A stretch of 64,000 bases of DNA from Eucommia ulmoides (Eukaryota; Streptophyta; Magnoliopsida; Garryales; Eucommiaceae): positions 4,985,311 to 5,049,310 of the forward strand of contig CM028328.1 of the NCBI GenBank assembly GCA_016647705.1, given 5' to 3'. Of this stretch, positions 47,371 through 59,690 are shown piece by piece; the stretch's first letter is position 1, and each line of letters opens with the position of its first letter. The translations under genes were made by a program, and so were the position numbers. The notes under the pieces are model-generated. The model saw only the letters and a list, made by a program, of their open reading frames with translations, made no database searches and had not been told where the DNA came from.

Positions 47371-50300
47371 GTGTCGATCAGAGGTGTTTCTCGCGCTTCG
47401 AAGTCTCCAGGATGGTCGTTTCAGCCAGGAATTGATATCCCTAACCGCCTCGCTTCCCTCACCATACAAGGCTAGGGGGCAACTAGTGAGGGTATTTTTG
47501 GATACCTCTGAGTCAGCACTTGGAACTCAGCCACGTGTCAACCCTCACAATAACAAAGACGAATTCCAGAATCCACAACGCCACGTTGGAGCATACACTG
47601 ACTACGTCTCTTTCCTGAAATCTCATTTGCACCTAGGGAGGAGCGAGGAGCCCCGCAGGGACGTGCTGCTTTCTAGCTCTGCGCCGTGCCATCGACGATC
47701 AGTTTCAGGGACTTAGTCGTTCACCTCGACCGATTCTCTTTTCATCTTGTTTTTTCTCTAGGATTCTACGGATCTTCACTCTCCTCCACCAGCTCACTGC
47801 TGCAGGCCTGACAAAGGCCCGCGGGTTTTTCCAAATGGGCCCAAAAGCCCAAGGTCAACGATTATCTCCTAAACGTCCTAGATTATCGGCTAAACATCGG
47901 GTTTCGACTAATTAATCATATTTAGGCTCGACTAATCATCACCAATACCTATATATATTGGAGGCTATGTAAGCCCGAGTTACACTTGAATGACTTATAT
48001 TACGTGCGAGTTCATTTGTTTACTTGCTATATTCTATACCTTTTCTCTCTAAGCACTGATTACCACGCCGGAGGGGATTCACTGGGACAAACCCCAGTCT
48101 GAGCCTTCTACAGGTACACTCCCTGAGGAGCAAGACTCTGGACACAGCAAGTCAGTCCTCCCAGGACCCAGCACAGCTTGCTCGAGGACTTTTCAACCAA
48201 CGACTCCACCTCAATAAGAGGACCCACCTGTCATCCAACTGGACCATACTCGAGGTGTGTACCAGTTTTATGCACCAACAGTTACATATAACTAAAAAAA
48301 ACTCGGATAGCCGGTAGCCGGACTTCATTACCGAAAGCTTGAGGTCTGGCGACGGGCAGCGACGGAGCATGCGCCGGCAATTAGCAATACAAACATTAAT
48401 TTCCAAATGCTGTCTTATCAGAATTTAAATTCCAGGATACTGTCCAATCCGCATTTATCATCTCAATTCGATTTCCACAGTCCAACCGAATATTCAGAAA
48501 ACTCGTTTGATTACAACAATTATTTTTGTTGATGCATAAAACTAGTATACACCATGAGTATAGTCCGGTCGGATGACAGAGGTGAGTCTTCTTGCTAAGT
48601 GGAGTCTTCGGTTAAAAAATTCTCACGTGAGTTGTCCTGGGTTAACCTGAAAGGCTGACTTTGTTAAAGTCTACAATCCTTGTTATGCCCAGAGTTCTGC
48701 TCCTAAGTGACCTGTATCTACACATGGAACCTGACCGGGAGTATCCCAAAAAATCCCTTCGGTGTGAGAGTAAGATCTCAGGGGGGGAGAATACAATATG
48801 CTAGTATTTAGATAAATAAACATTAAGGATTTTACTCAAGTATTGAATAGTAAAAAGACCATCCGAGCTCAATTAGAAAATTGAACATTATTTTATGGTG
48901 TTGATTCATTCCAGTATTTATAGAATGGAACATGCATAGTAAAATTGCATAGTAATGGACCCATTTGGAGAATCCCGCGAACCATTTGTCAGGCCTATAA
49001 AGAAATTGTTGACGATAGTGGACACGGGGTCGAGGCTCAAGTACTGACTCGGAGATACCTAAAAGTACCCTCATCAATAACCCCCCCCCCCCTAGCCCTG
49101 TACGACGAGGGAAATGAGACGGTCAAGGATATCAATTTTTTGTTGAAACGAGCATCCCAGATGCTTCATAGCACTCGAAATATAAACTGATTATTTTATA
49201 TCTGAAAAGGTGATGCCCTGATGGGACCACTTTAGCTTTATGCAATTTCTTACTACAAGTGATTCAAGCTGAATGAATACTGCCTGTTTTTAGGGTTGGT
49301 CATGGGCCGGGCTCTAGGTAGGATATTACAAAAATATATCAGGCCCTAGCCCGGCCCGGCCCTAAGATCGGGCCTTATTTTTATTCTCAAACCTGACCCT
49401 ATCAAAATAATTAGGGCCCAAGCCCAGCCTTATAATTATTTTTTTTAATTTAAAAATTAAACATAAATAAAAACACCAGGTCATTCATTTCTACAAAAAA
49501 AAAAAAAAAAAAAAGTATATCTATACATTAAAATTAAGATATTTGAACAAATCAAATGTATTTGAGATAAAATTTTATTTTTTATGGAGACAACCGCAAC
49601 AGAGAGATAGAGACGGACCTGTCAGTTACGGTGGTTAGCACTGACGATTCGACGACGAGATCTGGTCATTTAGAACCATATCTAGTCCTTTGTAGGTAGA
49701 TCGGTAGCGAGATCGAAGGTGAAAGCGGCAGCGTGGAGCAAGATGGGTTGGGGATGGTAACGGCCCGAAGAAGCCGTCGGCGGCGTTAAATCGGAGAAAC
49801 AGATCATTGACGTTTGATCAGAGAGAGAGAGCACGAGAGCGAGGGGATGGTGACGACTGGAAGAAGCTTTCGTCGACGTTACATCGGAGAAAAAGATCGT
49901 CGGCATTACATCGAAGCGAGAGTGAGATGGTAGAGAGAGAATAAGACATCATGGACCACACCGCCAATAGCTTTCATCCATTTAAAATGCTAATATATTA
50001 TTATAATAATAAAAAATGATTTCCTATCACCGAACAAGTGTACATATCAATGGAAACGATTTAAAATTACAAAAGATGACCTAAATGGAGGTGGTTAAAT
50101 GAAGCATGAGAACACATGTTAGGAGAAACTACGAAATTTCCATCAAACTTATCTTTTATAATCTCAAGATAAGAGATATATATATAATAAATCAGGATGA
50201 GTATATTCATGGTCGTCGGATGAGAGACAAAACCCTAGACATTTTAAGACCGTCGGATGGGATTTATTTTATACAATCCACATTTTAGGGTTAGTCTTCA

Positions 50301-52417
50301 CCACCACTTTGGTTTCCTCTCTATTAGCACACCAAAAATCAAGCTATTCTCCCAATCTGTGTCTCCATTGCCCGAGCGATCATCGCTTATCATGTTTGTC
50401 GGTTTCATCTCCACCCCATCTCTGTCGGATTCGTCTCGCTTTCTCTCTCTATTCTACTGCCTGATCTTGCAGATTGGTACCTCCCTCATCTTTCTCAATC
50501 ATTGCTTCATCGCCTCCCTCATCTTCGCAATCGTCACCTCCCTCATCTTCCCCAATCATCGCTCTTGGATTGTTCCTCGCTGTCATCGCCCTTATCTTCT
50601 ATTCCCTAATCCCTAATCTCCATGTTTTATTCCCTAATCCCTGATAATCAGTCGTCCCTAATCTCTACCCTAATCCCTGAAAATCATTCTTGCCCAAATG
50701 GAATCCCTCCATCTCGCGTCTATAAGACCCTTGCATCAGACGACCTCTTTACAACAATCGGTCCTCACTTCATCGGATCAACTGCAAAGGTCATTTTTAG
50801 ATTTCATATTGCCAAGGTCAGCTTTTATTTTCTGTTTGCTTTGGAGTTTTGTTTGCTATTGTTCTTAGTCTTTGCAAATAGCGCGAGCTTGTGATTCTGT
50901 TCTGTTCTGTTCTTTGCGAAGGTCAGTTTCCATATTGGAAATTTATATTCTGACGTTTGCGAATTTCATATTGTGAATTTCGATTTCTATCATTTTTCCA
51001 TAATCTAATGTTTGACTATAATTAGATTACTGATTCATACCCGAATTTGTATTATGATTTCATAAGGATTGCTCTATAATCATATCGAGCACCACATGTT
51101 TGATGAAATGCATAAATGATGAACAATGCTATTGATTTTGTATTGCTAATTTCACTTTCTGATGATTACTTTCTAATTTTGTTTGTGCTTTTGATTGTGT
51201 TCATTTCTAAATTCTATTTATACTTTAGTTTTTGCTTATGGTTATAATTGGGCTAATAGAAAATTAGAAATGTTTTAGTTTTTGTTTGTGTCCATCCTAA
51301 AAGGCATCAAATTATTTCTCTACATGCCTTTCATTATCAGAATGTAGCATTTTGTTTCTGTTCTTTAGACATGCATATCAAAAACATAAACACCTAAACC
51401 AACCAAATTTTGTTTTAGGAATTTTGATTTCGTTTTTATTCAAGGATCTAATTTGATTTGGTCCTTAATTTGATTTGATTCGATTTTATGGATTTTGATT
51501 TGATTACGTTTTATTGATTTTAATTTGATATCCTCTCTTTTGGGATTTGGTTCATTTTAGGGATCTTGTTTTCTTCTTGATTTGATTTTTTTTTTTTTTT
51601 TTTATGTATTTTGGTTTGATTTCTTTCATTTTAGGTATTTTGATTTAATTTCTTCATTTTAGATATTTTGACTTGATGTCTTCTTTTTAGGTGTTAGGGC
51701 TTACTTTTCGATAAGAAACATATTTAATTTCTGGATTATATAACTCATGAATGATTGTTAATTGTAGGTCAAGGTCGAATCAACTTTTCTTTATCAAAGG
51801 GTTTTAATAGGATTTGTTGATGATGTGGCAGGAGTTGCTGATAATATCAAAGGGAAAGTGATAAGATACTGTGTTCTTTGTGTTATTTTTCCTGGTATGA
51901 ATTGGTGGCAGAGTGTGCATATGAAGATGATGCCAAGCTTTCAATTGGTAAACTTAAAAAGAGTGTCCAATGAATGATTCATTTGTCCAAGTAATAATTT
52001 AGATTTCTTCTTGCCAATTCATTTGTCAAAGGGTAAGTAATAATATTTTTCACCATAATTTTATTTCATTGCTTAGCGCTTTTGGCCTTTCCTTTTTCTT
52101 TTCTTCTTCCCTTTTGGGTGATTTTGGTTTGCTTTCTTATTTTATATCACTTTTGCATTTCTGTTTACAGGGTGTGCAAGCATTTCCAACTATTTTGTTG
52201 CAAGACATTTGATTTTCTAATTATTTACTAGGAGACTTGGCTATTGAAATATTAACTCTACCATTTGTAAGTGAGATTTTTTTTATTGATTTTGTTTCTG
52301 TAATTATATGGTAATGAGTTTCCATACTCATATGTTAATTATGAGTGATTTTCTCATTTCAGAAATTCAAATGTCTTTGTTGCCTATGTTATGATGTCTT
52401 TCTCCCTCTCTCGGTAG

Positions 52418-52971
52418 TAGGGATGGTCATGGGCCCGGAGGCCCGATCGGCCCGCCCAACCTGGCCTTATTTTTTTAGGGCTTGGGCTTGGTGTTTGAGC
52501 CCATGGGCCGGGCTAGGGCCTAAAGACTAAGGCCCATTCATTTTTAGGGCCAGGCTAGGGCTTGATCATTTTTGTTTAAGCCCGGCCCGGCCCGGCCCGA
52601 ACTTTTTTAAAATATAAAAAATATATATTTTATATATATATCCATAGAGAAAGAGTTGAGGGGCCAATTTGTAATTTTTAATTTTAGTTAGATAATTTGA
52701 AAAACCCTAGTTTCATTCCTCTCATAGAGAGAGAATTGAGGGGTCATTTTGTAATTTTAGTATTTAGTTTTTAAATTTTAAAAAAAAAAAAATTATAGGG
52801 CCAGGCTAGGGACGGGCCTGGGATTAATTTTTTTTTTGTAGGGCCGGGCTTAGACATAAAATTAAGATCCGATCATAGGGCCGGGCCGGGCTAGGGCCTA
52901 AAATTTTTGTGTAATACCCTAGTCAAAACCCGGCCCGAGCCCAGCCCGAGCCCGGCCCATGACCATCCCTA
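52418..52971. mobile_element. Element H: 554-bp hAT MITE nested in G
   Basis: Inverted ends TAGGGATGGTCATGGGCC and GGCCCATGACCATCCCTA, with the exact 8-bp duplication CTCGGTAG at 52410-52417 and 52972-52979. Its ends and GGCCCGGCCC-rich arms match those of G, so the two belong to one family. No ORF. Confidence 0.92.
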
Positions 52972-53258
52972 CTCGGTAGTGCCCAGGTAGTGCCCAAATT
53001 TAAGAGCTAACCTGGAATTAAGAGCTTCATCACGTGGTGGAGCTCGAGGTTATTGAAAACAAAAGGGTTGTTGAATGTCACTCTCAAACTTTGATTGTCG
53101 CTCCCGTCCATCATCTCCACATAAGTTATTTTAAGAATATTTTGGAAGTTTATATCGATTTCTATAGTTGGAATGAAATATTTATTATAAATTGATTTTG
53201 TTAATTTTTATAAAGGTGATTGTTAGGTTTCCTTTGTATATAAGGTGGATCATTAAGC

Positions 53259-53260
<2 letters not shown>

Positions 53261-53295
<35 letters not shown>

Positions 53296-53297
53296 TT
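53261..53297. repeat. (TTA)n microsatellite
   Basis: About twelve trinucleotide units inside element G. A second trinucleotide run, (ATA)n, is at 54294-54336. Confidence 0.95.
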
Positions 53298-54293
53298 TAA
53301 TGTGTTGGAATTGATTTTTGTTTGGAATTTTATGCATGAAGAAAAGTGTTCTATTTATTAATTCCAATATGTAAGAAGTTCAAGTTTGGTTTGAATAATA
53401 TTTTAACAAATTCTTAATTTTTCGGTTCATTTTTTATTTATTGTTGTCATGTGATTTTAACCATTCGTAAATTTTTTAATCAATTTTTGGTTTTTTGGGA
53501 ATTAGAATAAATCCCAAATGATCTTATTAAGTTAATTTTTGAGAGCATTATATTTATATTTATTTTTTTATAGATAGTTATGGTTAAATTTATGATAGTA
53601 CCATTAAGTAGTGTTCTCATGTTTAGTATTGGAGGTGGCAGTTGTCACTCATTGTCTAAAAAAAAAAAAAAAAATTGACATAATTGTATAAAATAAGAGA
53701 ATATTTTTTTTGACTTTGAAATGCACATGATTATTTAAAGAGAAAATAATGATTGATCGGCGAAAAATTAGTTAAGAATATTCGCATGATGAATAGTATT
53801 TGTGGAATGAAGATTTGCAGGCGAGTCTCGGTGGAGAGAGAAGAAGGCACAGATGTTTTGGGGATAGAAGAACTCGAAGAGGCTTTTGAGCAAAGAGAGG
53901 AGATGTCCCCACGTGAAGAATTGTAATTTCTTTTAAAATATATGGTACAATGTATATAAACAGACTTTGTAATGACACCTGATTATATTATTCTATTCAA
54001 TTATGTTATTGAGAAATACAACACCAAATGATGGACTTCACGTGTAATCGAACCTCGAATATCAAATATTAATAGGGGATAAAACAGGAAATTTGACATT
54101 CATTTCGAGAATATCTTTGATGCTATTTATTTATATTCAAATTAAATTAGTATATAATGTTAGTCTCAATTATTAGTTATTATAGATATTATGATAAAAT
54201 ATATGTTTAATGTTGTATATATAAAAATTGTCAATTTTTTTGTTTTTATTATTTTACACTCGTGCCTTTAACCACAAGTTATACACTAGTGTG

Positions 54294-54338
<45 letters not shown>

Positions 54339-54869
54339 CGAGCCGGGCTCAGGCCAGCCCTATAAATTTTGGCCTAGTCCAAGCTCGGCCCTAGATTTAG
54401 TCGGGCCGCAAAACTTGAGCCCTAGCCTTGTCCATGGGATTAAAGCTTGAGCCCGAGCCATAAAAATAGAGGGTCGAGCTGGGCGGGCTTAACGGGCCCC
54501 CAAGCCTATGACCATCCCTACATGTTTTGATTCAATTCTAGAAACTATAGTTTTTTTTTTTGTGTCGGCAGTCGCCGGTGTTAGCTGCAAGGCCAGCAGT
54601 GGGCCTCCCATTTTATTTTATTTTATTGTTGTTGGCCCTCAATGGGGGGCGTACCACGCCCCATTTATGGGGGTTGTTGTGCCCCCCTCTTTGTGCTAAA
54701 GGGGGTGAGCAACACATCCCCCTCCTGGGGGGTTGCCGGCCAGCCCCTGTCGCGCCCTCTCTCCTCCATCCTCCTTTATTATTTATTTATTTATTAAAGT
54801 ATGGAGGGTTAGCAAGGAGCAAAGAGGAGAGAACAAGAAGCAAGGAGTAGGGAGGCCAGCACATTTCAA

Positions 54870-55130
54870 ACACTTAGAATTTTTTGGAGGGAGAAATTGA
54901 GATAGGCCCCCATATGGCCGAGGTCCGGGGTTAGGTAGCACGGTAGGGCGACCTTGAATTTTTTCAATTTTCTGAATTACACTTTTTGCAACATTTAGTT
55001 TTTTCGGATGAGCCAAATTGAAATAAGCCCCCAAAGGGCCGGGGTCCGGGATCAGGTAGCACGTCAGGGCGACCATTATTCTTTTTTATTTTATTTTCAA
55101 GCCCACACACGTTCACCGCGAACAAGCCCT
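54870..55130 (-). repeat. ~120-bp tandem array of element B
   Basis: Two to three reverse copies of the 46770-47370 unit, recognised by GGTCCGGGGTTAGGTAGCAC and AGGGCGACC. Confidence 0.75.
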
Positions 55131-55779
55131 AAGCACGGGCCGACATTCAACATGGAGAAAATAAAGATAAGTCCCAGGGGGTGCGTGCAGCGAACGAGCA
55201 GAGAGGCGAGACGGACAAGCCACCAGCGGTAACAGCCGGCAATGGCCGCTCCTACTGGCCCTGCTTGGCCAACAAGCCTTGCTGGAAACAAAGGTTGGCC
55301 TGCTGCTGCATGCCTTTCTCTCATTTTGCACCCTTGAGCTTTGGTGGGAACATCTTCAGTACTTTAGAGAATTTTTAAATCTCTTACTTTATTCTTCACT
55401 TTCCACCTTTGGAGTTTGGGATCCATTCATTTTTCACCCTAAAGTTTGTCATTTCTTTCACCTTGTACCCTTAAATTTTTTGGGGGAAGAATTTTGGACA
55501 CTTAGAATTTTTTTTTGGGCACACGATATTTTCCACTGCTACTTTCTTAATGGGTGAGGATTAGGGGTAGAGTGCATTAAGTACATCAGGGCATTGATCG
55601 TTGGGAATTCTGGTCAACACATTTTGGAAAAGGCCCATGTTCTTGCCTTGCTAGCCAAAGGTAGCACGGCAGGGCGGTGGGCGCAGGATAAGGCAATGCT
55701 AGCCTCATTGGATGAGGCGATGCTTATGGACGGCGCTCCTGGATAGCCTTTTTCTAAAGAAGGTCACCACCTAGACCCT

Positions 55780-56010
55780 GCTTACTAGGAGTAGCGCAGT
55801 AGGGCAGTACCGGTTGCCATCTAGACTCTGTCGGCTAGGAGAAGCATTGCAGGGCGATGTCAATCGCCATCTCGACCCTGTTGGTTAGGAGTAGAATAGT
55901 TGGGCATTGCCCATTGCCACCTAGACTGTGCCAGCTAGGAGTAGCACGGTAGGACGGTGCCCATCGCCACCTGGACTATGCCGGCTACAAGTAGCACGGC
56001 AAGACGATGC
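55780..56010 (+). repeat. ~58-bp tandem array in element B
   Basis: About four and a half units with CACCTAGACTGTGCCAGCT, AGGAGTAGCACGGTAGG and GCGATGCCC-like segments. They precede the antisense acidic ORF and may have been part of its frame. Confidence 0.75.
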
Positions 56011-56119
56011 CCGTCGCAGGGCATTGAGGCTGAACCCATAGATGGTACCTTTGGGGAGGACCACCATGATGGCTATCCACTGTATGCATTCGGATTGTCC
56101 CGTCGGCCATATGGAGATG

Positions 56120-56281
56120 AAGTTTTTAAAGATGGAAGACGATGCAATGCATAAGGGCGCCGAGCAGGGATATGCCGAGGAGGACAGTGCTGAAGAGGGA
56201 GTCTTTGAGGAGGGTGAGATTGACACTACTTCTCCTCACATGGACGCTCTCATAATGAAGGCGGGGAGGACTGAGCTCTGA
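56120..56281 (+). CDS. Antisense acidic ORF of element B
   Basis: The frame MEMKFLKMEDDAMHKGAEQG, then the acidic EEDSAEEGVFEEGEIDTTSP, ends in GRTEL and a stop at 56281. It is antisense to B and mirrors the ORF of element A at 45890-46030. No domain recognised. Confidence 0.4.
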   Translation, partial: KFLKMEDDAMHKGAEQGYAEEDSAEEGVFEEGEIDTTSPHMDALIMKAGRTEL

Positions 56282-56929
56282 ACTGTCGCTTCTTCAGTAC
56301 TTTAGGATTTTATAGACTCTTTTTCACTTATTCTTATTTTTCTGCTGCGAGCATGTAAGCTTCTGAGTGGTATAGCCAGGGTATTTCAGAGTCTACTACT
56401 TCTTCCTGACATTTTTTCCAAGTCGGTTTCCGCTTGGACGCATTTCCAAAATTGTAAAATTTTGATTTTTTTTTAAAAACTTCTCGTATTTACCCAGGGC
56501 CATGGACCACTAGCCCCCTCAATTGGGGACACGAGTTGACTGTAAGAAAATCGTGTTGGGACTTAGGAGGAGGGTTTCCTAGGGTACCTGATTCTCTCAG
56601 TTCACAAGGGCGGATCATAGTGGTTTGTCCGTCGTGGCCAGCCATCGGGGAGTTGTCCATAGGCAAGCTCATTCAAGAATCCTTTCAGTTTATTTTTATT
56701 TAGTCCATGCAAGAGCACCTTCTTCTTTAGAATGCCGAACGTATATTTGACTAGTGGGGGGAAGGTACTTAGATGCAAGCCCTTAGACCCGATCAATGCC
56801 CTGCCCTTGGTGGACGACCTTGGTCTTTCTCCGAGTACAAACTATTGACTTTCGGAGAAGGTCTGGTTGTCATCCTCGATATTGATCACCAGGATGAGGC
56901 TTGTGAAGAACCACAATTCTAGGAGTCGG

Positions 56930-57830
56930 GATACTAATTTGGAGAATCACCCTACGACTTAAGGGGTCAGAGTGTCGCTGAGGAGAATCACTCACGACGC
57001 CGGAGTCAGGATGCAAATTTGGAGAATCATCTGCAACTTAGGGGGCAGAATTTCGTTGAGAAAAATCACTTGAGACGCTGGAGTCGAGATGCGGATATGG
57101 AGAATCATCCGTAACTCAGAGGTTGGAATGCAACTATAGAGAATCACTCGCGATGCCAAAGTCGAGATGCGAATCTGGAGAATCATCCGTGACTTAGGGG
57201 GTCAGAATGCAATCGTAGAGAATCACTCATGACACCAGAGTCGGGATGAGGATCTCGAGAATTATCCATGACTTAGGGGGTCAGAATTCCGTTGAGGAGA
57301 ATTACTCGAGACGCCGGAGTCGGGATGCAAATCTGGAGAATTATCCATGACTCAAGGAGTCAAAATGAAACCGTAGAGAAGCACTTGTGATGCTAGAGTC
57401 GGGATATAGATCTAGAGAATTATCTGCGACTCAGGGGGTCAAAATACCATTAAGGAGAATCACTCGTAATGCCAGAGTCGGGATGTGGATGTGGAGAATC
57501 ATCCCAACTCAGGAGGTCAGAATATCGTTAAGAAGAATAACTCGCGATGCTAGAGTCGGAATACGGCTCAAGGGGGCGGAATGTCGTTGAGGAGAATCAC
57601 TCATGATGCTGGAGTTGGGATGCATATCTGGAGAATCATCCATGACTCAGGGGGTTAGAATTCCATTGAGGAGAATCACTCGCAACGCCAGAGTTGGGAT
57701 GCTGATCTGGAGAATCATCAGCAACTCAAGGGTCGGAATGTAATTGAGGAGAATCACTCGCGATACCAAGAGTTGAGATGTGAATCTAGAGAATCATCTA
57801 CTACTCAGGGGTCAGAATGTCATTGTTGGA
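56930..57830 (-). repeat. 79-bp tandem array in element B
   Basis: GAGAATCAC or variants at 57139, 57218, 57297, 57376 and 57455: an exact 79-bp period over about eleven units. Related to the 60-bp array of A but with about 19 extra bases (a second GATTCTCCA block). Confidence 0.9.
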
Positions 57831-58129
57831 GATATACTAGAAGGCATTTGTCTCCGCCTCCAGTGGGCCGAAGGGCTACTCATCTCCATATTTGAATCTT
57901 ACTTAGAGATAAGCTGGAGGGCGCTCATCTCTGTCTCTAGCGGGACAAATGGCTACTCATCTCCGCCTTTGAGCTCGCTTAGAGACAGGCTGTAGGGCGC
58001 TCATTACTATATCTGGTGGGATGGAGGGTTGCTCGTTTTCACCTTTGAGTTGCATTTGCTTCTTGACTTAGAGTACTTCTCTGAGGCATGTCCTCAGTCG
58101 TGGTTGAGGTCAACACTTGGTCATTGCCG

Positions 58130-58960
58130 AAGAAGTTTCGATAAATCTTCGCGGAGATGGATTGCTGTGACGAAGAGCTCTTTAGCCTAGATGGTTGGGA
58201 GGAAAGCGGAATGCTAAGCTCGCCACAAGCCCGATAGGACGGAGCCTGAATGAATGTCCAAAGCTCTTCTCATTAGAGTTTGGAAAGCAGAGGCAGAACG
58301 ACTGGGTTCCATCGTAGGAGTTCATCTGGGGGCGTGCAAAGTGTTCAGGTACTACCTTACCCAGGACTTCATCCACAAAAGAAAATCTGACCTCCATAGG
58401 GAGCTCAGTTATTCCTTCTCCATTTCCTATCCCTTGCAAGAGTGTTTTCACATTGGTAAGACAAAGTTTTATGATGGCTTCCTTCTTGGGCACTACACAT
58501 GCACGGTTGGCTGTTGCTCGGACACTACAGTGGCGCAAGGACGGCAAGTAGGTTCCTTTCCCTTGCCCACAATAGGCTCTCAGGTCAGTTCTTGTTTGCG
58601 TAGAGCCCTTTTCGGTCCTGTAGACTTGTGGTCGTGAGACGGAGGACGATCCACGGGCGCGCACCCCTTTGAAAATTCCACATGAGCATTGTGATCTTGG
58701 GGTCACTCCTCAGCCCCTGTGGTCTGGAGAGTTGTTACTTCTTAGACAGGGGTTAGCATCAAGCGCATAAGGAGGAGCTGCACATATGACTTGAACTCGT
58801 CCATCTGGTGCTCAAGTAGATCAATCCGAGACACCTCCAAAGCTCCCAAGGTTTATCCCGCAGCCTCAAGGGGCAGAGTGGATGATCCGGCCTAGTCTTG
58901 GGCGGGCAGTTATTCTCGTTGGTAGGAGCTAGATGGTATGCCCTCAAAGTTCTTGACATG
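58130..58960 (-). pseudogene. gag remnant of element B
   Basis: The frame at 58959 starts MSRTLRAYHLAPTNENNCPP and shifts; the frame 58706-58182 contains FVDEVLGKVVPEHFARPQMN followed by SYDGT, matching the PxxFxxPxxxxYDGT entry of Ty3/gypsy gag. Later blocks (RAFGHS, then SSQQSISAKIYRNFF in another frame) show at least two frameshifts. Protein not functional. Confidence 0.65.
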
Positions 58961-59690
58961 TTTTTTTTTTTCTTCTGTTCTGGGTCTGGCTATCCGATAG
59001 ACCTTATGATAATTTAGGCTTAGTTGAGCAAAAAAGCGATGATCAGGGGAATACTTTTAGCACGTTTCTCATAGACGGTACCAAACTGTTGATGTGCAAA
59101 ACTAGTACACACCTCGAGTATGGTCCGATCGGATGACAGAGGTGTGTCCTCTTGCTGAGGTGGAGTCGGCGATTGAAAATTCCTCACGTGAATTATCTTG
59201 GGTCAACCTGAAGGGTGACTTGTTGAAGTCCATAGTCCATGCTGTGCTCAGAGTCCTACTCTTGAGTGACATGTATCTACACATGGAACCTGGCCGAGGG
59301 TATCCCGGAAAGTCCCTCTGGCGTGAGAGTAAGATCTTAGAGGGGGGAAGAATACAATATGTTAGTATTTAGAGAAATAAGCATTAAGGATTTTACTCAA
59401 ATATTGAATAGTAAGAAGACCATCCGAGCTCAATTAGAAAATTGAGCATTAATTTACAGTGTTGATTCGTTCCAGTATTTATAGAAATGGAACCTGCATA
59501 GTAAAATTGCATAATAATGGGCTTGGGCTTTTGGGCCCATTTGGAGAAACTCACGGACCTTTTGTCTGACATGTGGAGAAATTGTTAGTGATAATGGACA
59601 CAGGGTCGAGACCCAGGTGCTGACTCGGAGATACCAAAAAATACTCTCATCAATTTTCATCAGCCCAGCCTAGGCCCGTCTATAGATTGT

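Larger units (their letters stand above)
43397..48280 (+). mobile_element. Element A: non-autonomous gypsy-type LTR element
   Basis: The 5' LTR is 43397-44193 (TGATGAGGG to GCACCAACA) and the 3' LTR 47484-48280; both are 797 bp. The target duplication GTTAC is exact at 43392-43396 and 48281-48285. The primer site TTTGGCGCCGTCTGTAG starts at 44195, and a purine tract GGCTAGGGGGCAAC precedes the 3' LTR. The 3.3-kb internal part has a gag start, tandem arrays and an antisense ORF but no pol. Confidence 0.9.
49291..54520. mobile_element. Element G: 5.2-kb hAT-like element inserted in B
   Basis: Starts TAGGGTTGGTCATGGGCC and ends with the inverted form of TAGGGATGGTCATAGGC. It is flanked by CCTGTTTT (49283-49290) and CATGTTTT (54521-54528), an 8-bp target duplication with one change. 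Both subterminal regions are rich in GGGCCGGGC. No transposase frame was recognised. 50280-51900 resembles gene sequence (C/T-rich leader, a frame from 50698 starting MESLHLASIRPLHQ, splice-like GT/AG borders) and might be captured host DNA, but I do not recognise a product. Confidence 0.75.
48527..59652 (-). mobile_element. Element B: non-autonomous gypsy-type LTR element, sibling of A
   Basis: Reading the minus strand, the 5' LTR is 59652-59087 and the 3' LTR 49076-48527; both start TGATGAG and end ATCAACA. The target duplication ATTTT is exact at 48522-48526 and 59653-59657. The primer site GTTTGGTACCGTCTATG is at 59086-59070. A G13 tract (49078-49092) serves as polypurine tract. The internal part has broken gag, tandem arrays and the antisense ORF, and is interrupted by hAT element G. 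No pol seen. Confidence 0.9.

Noticed and set aside
48152..48406. 84-residue minus frame across the 3' end of element A
   Set aside because: It crosses the LTR boundary and the target duplication, so it is a chance frame.
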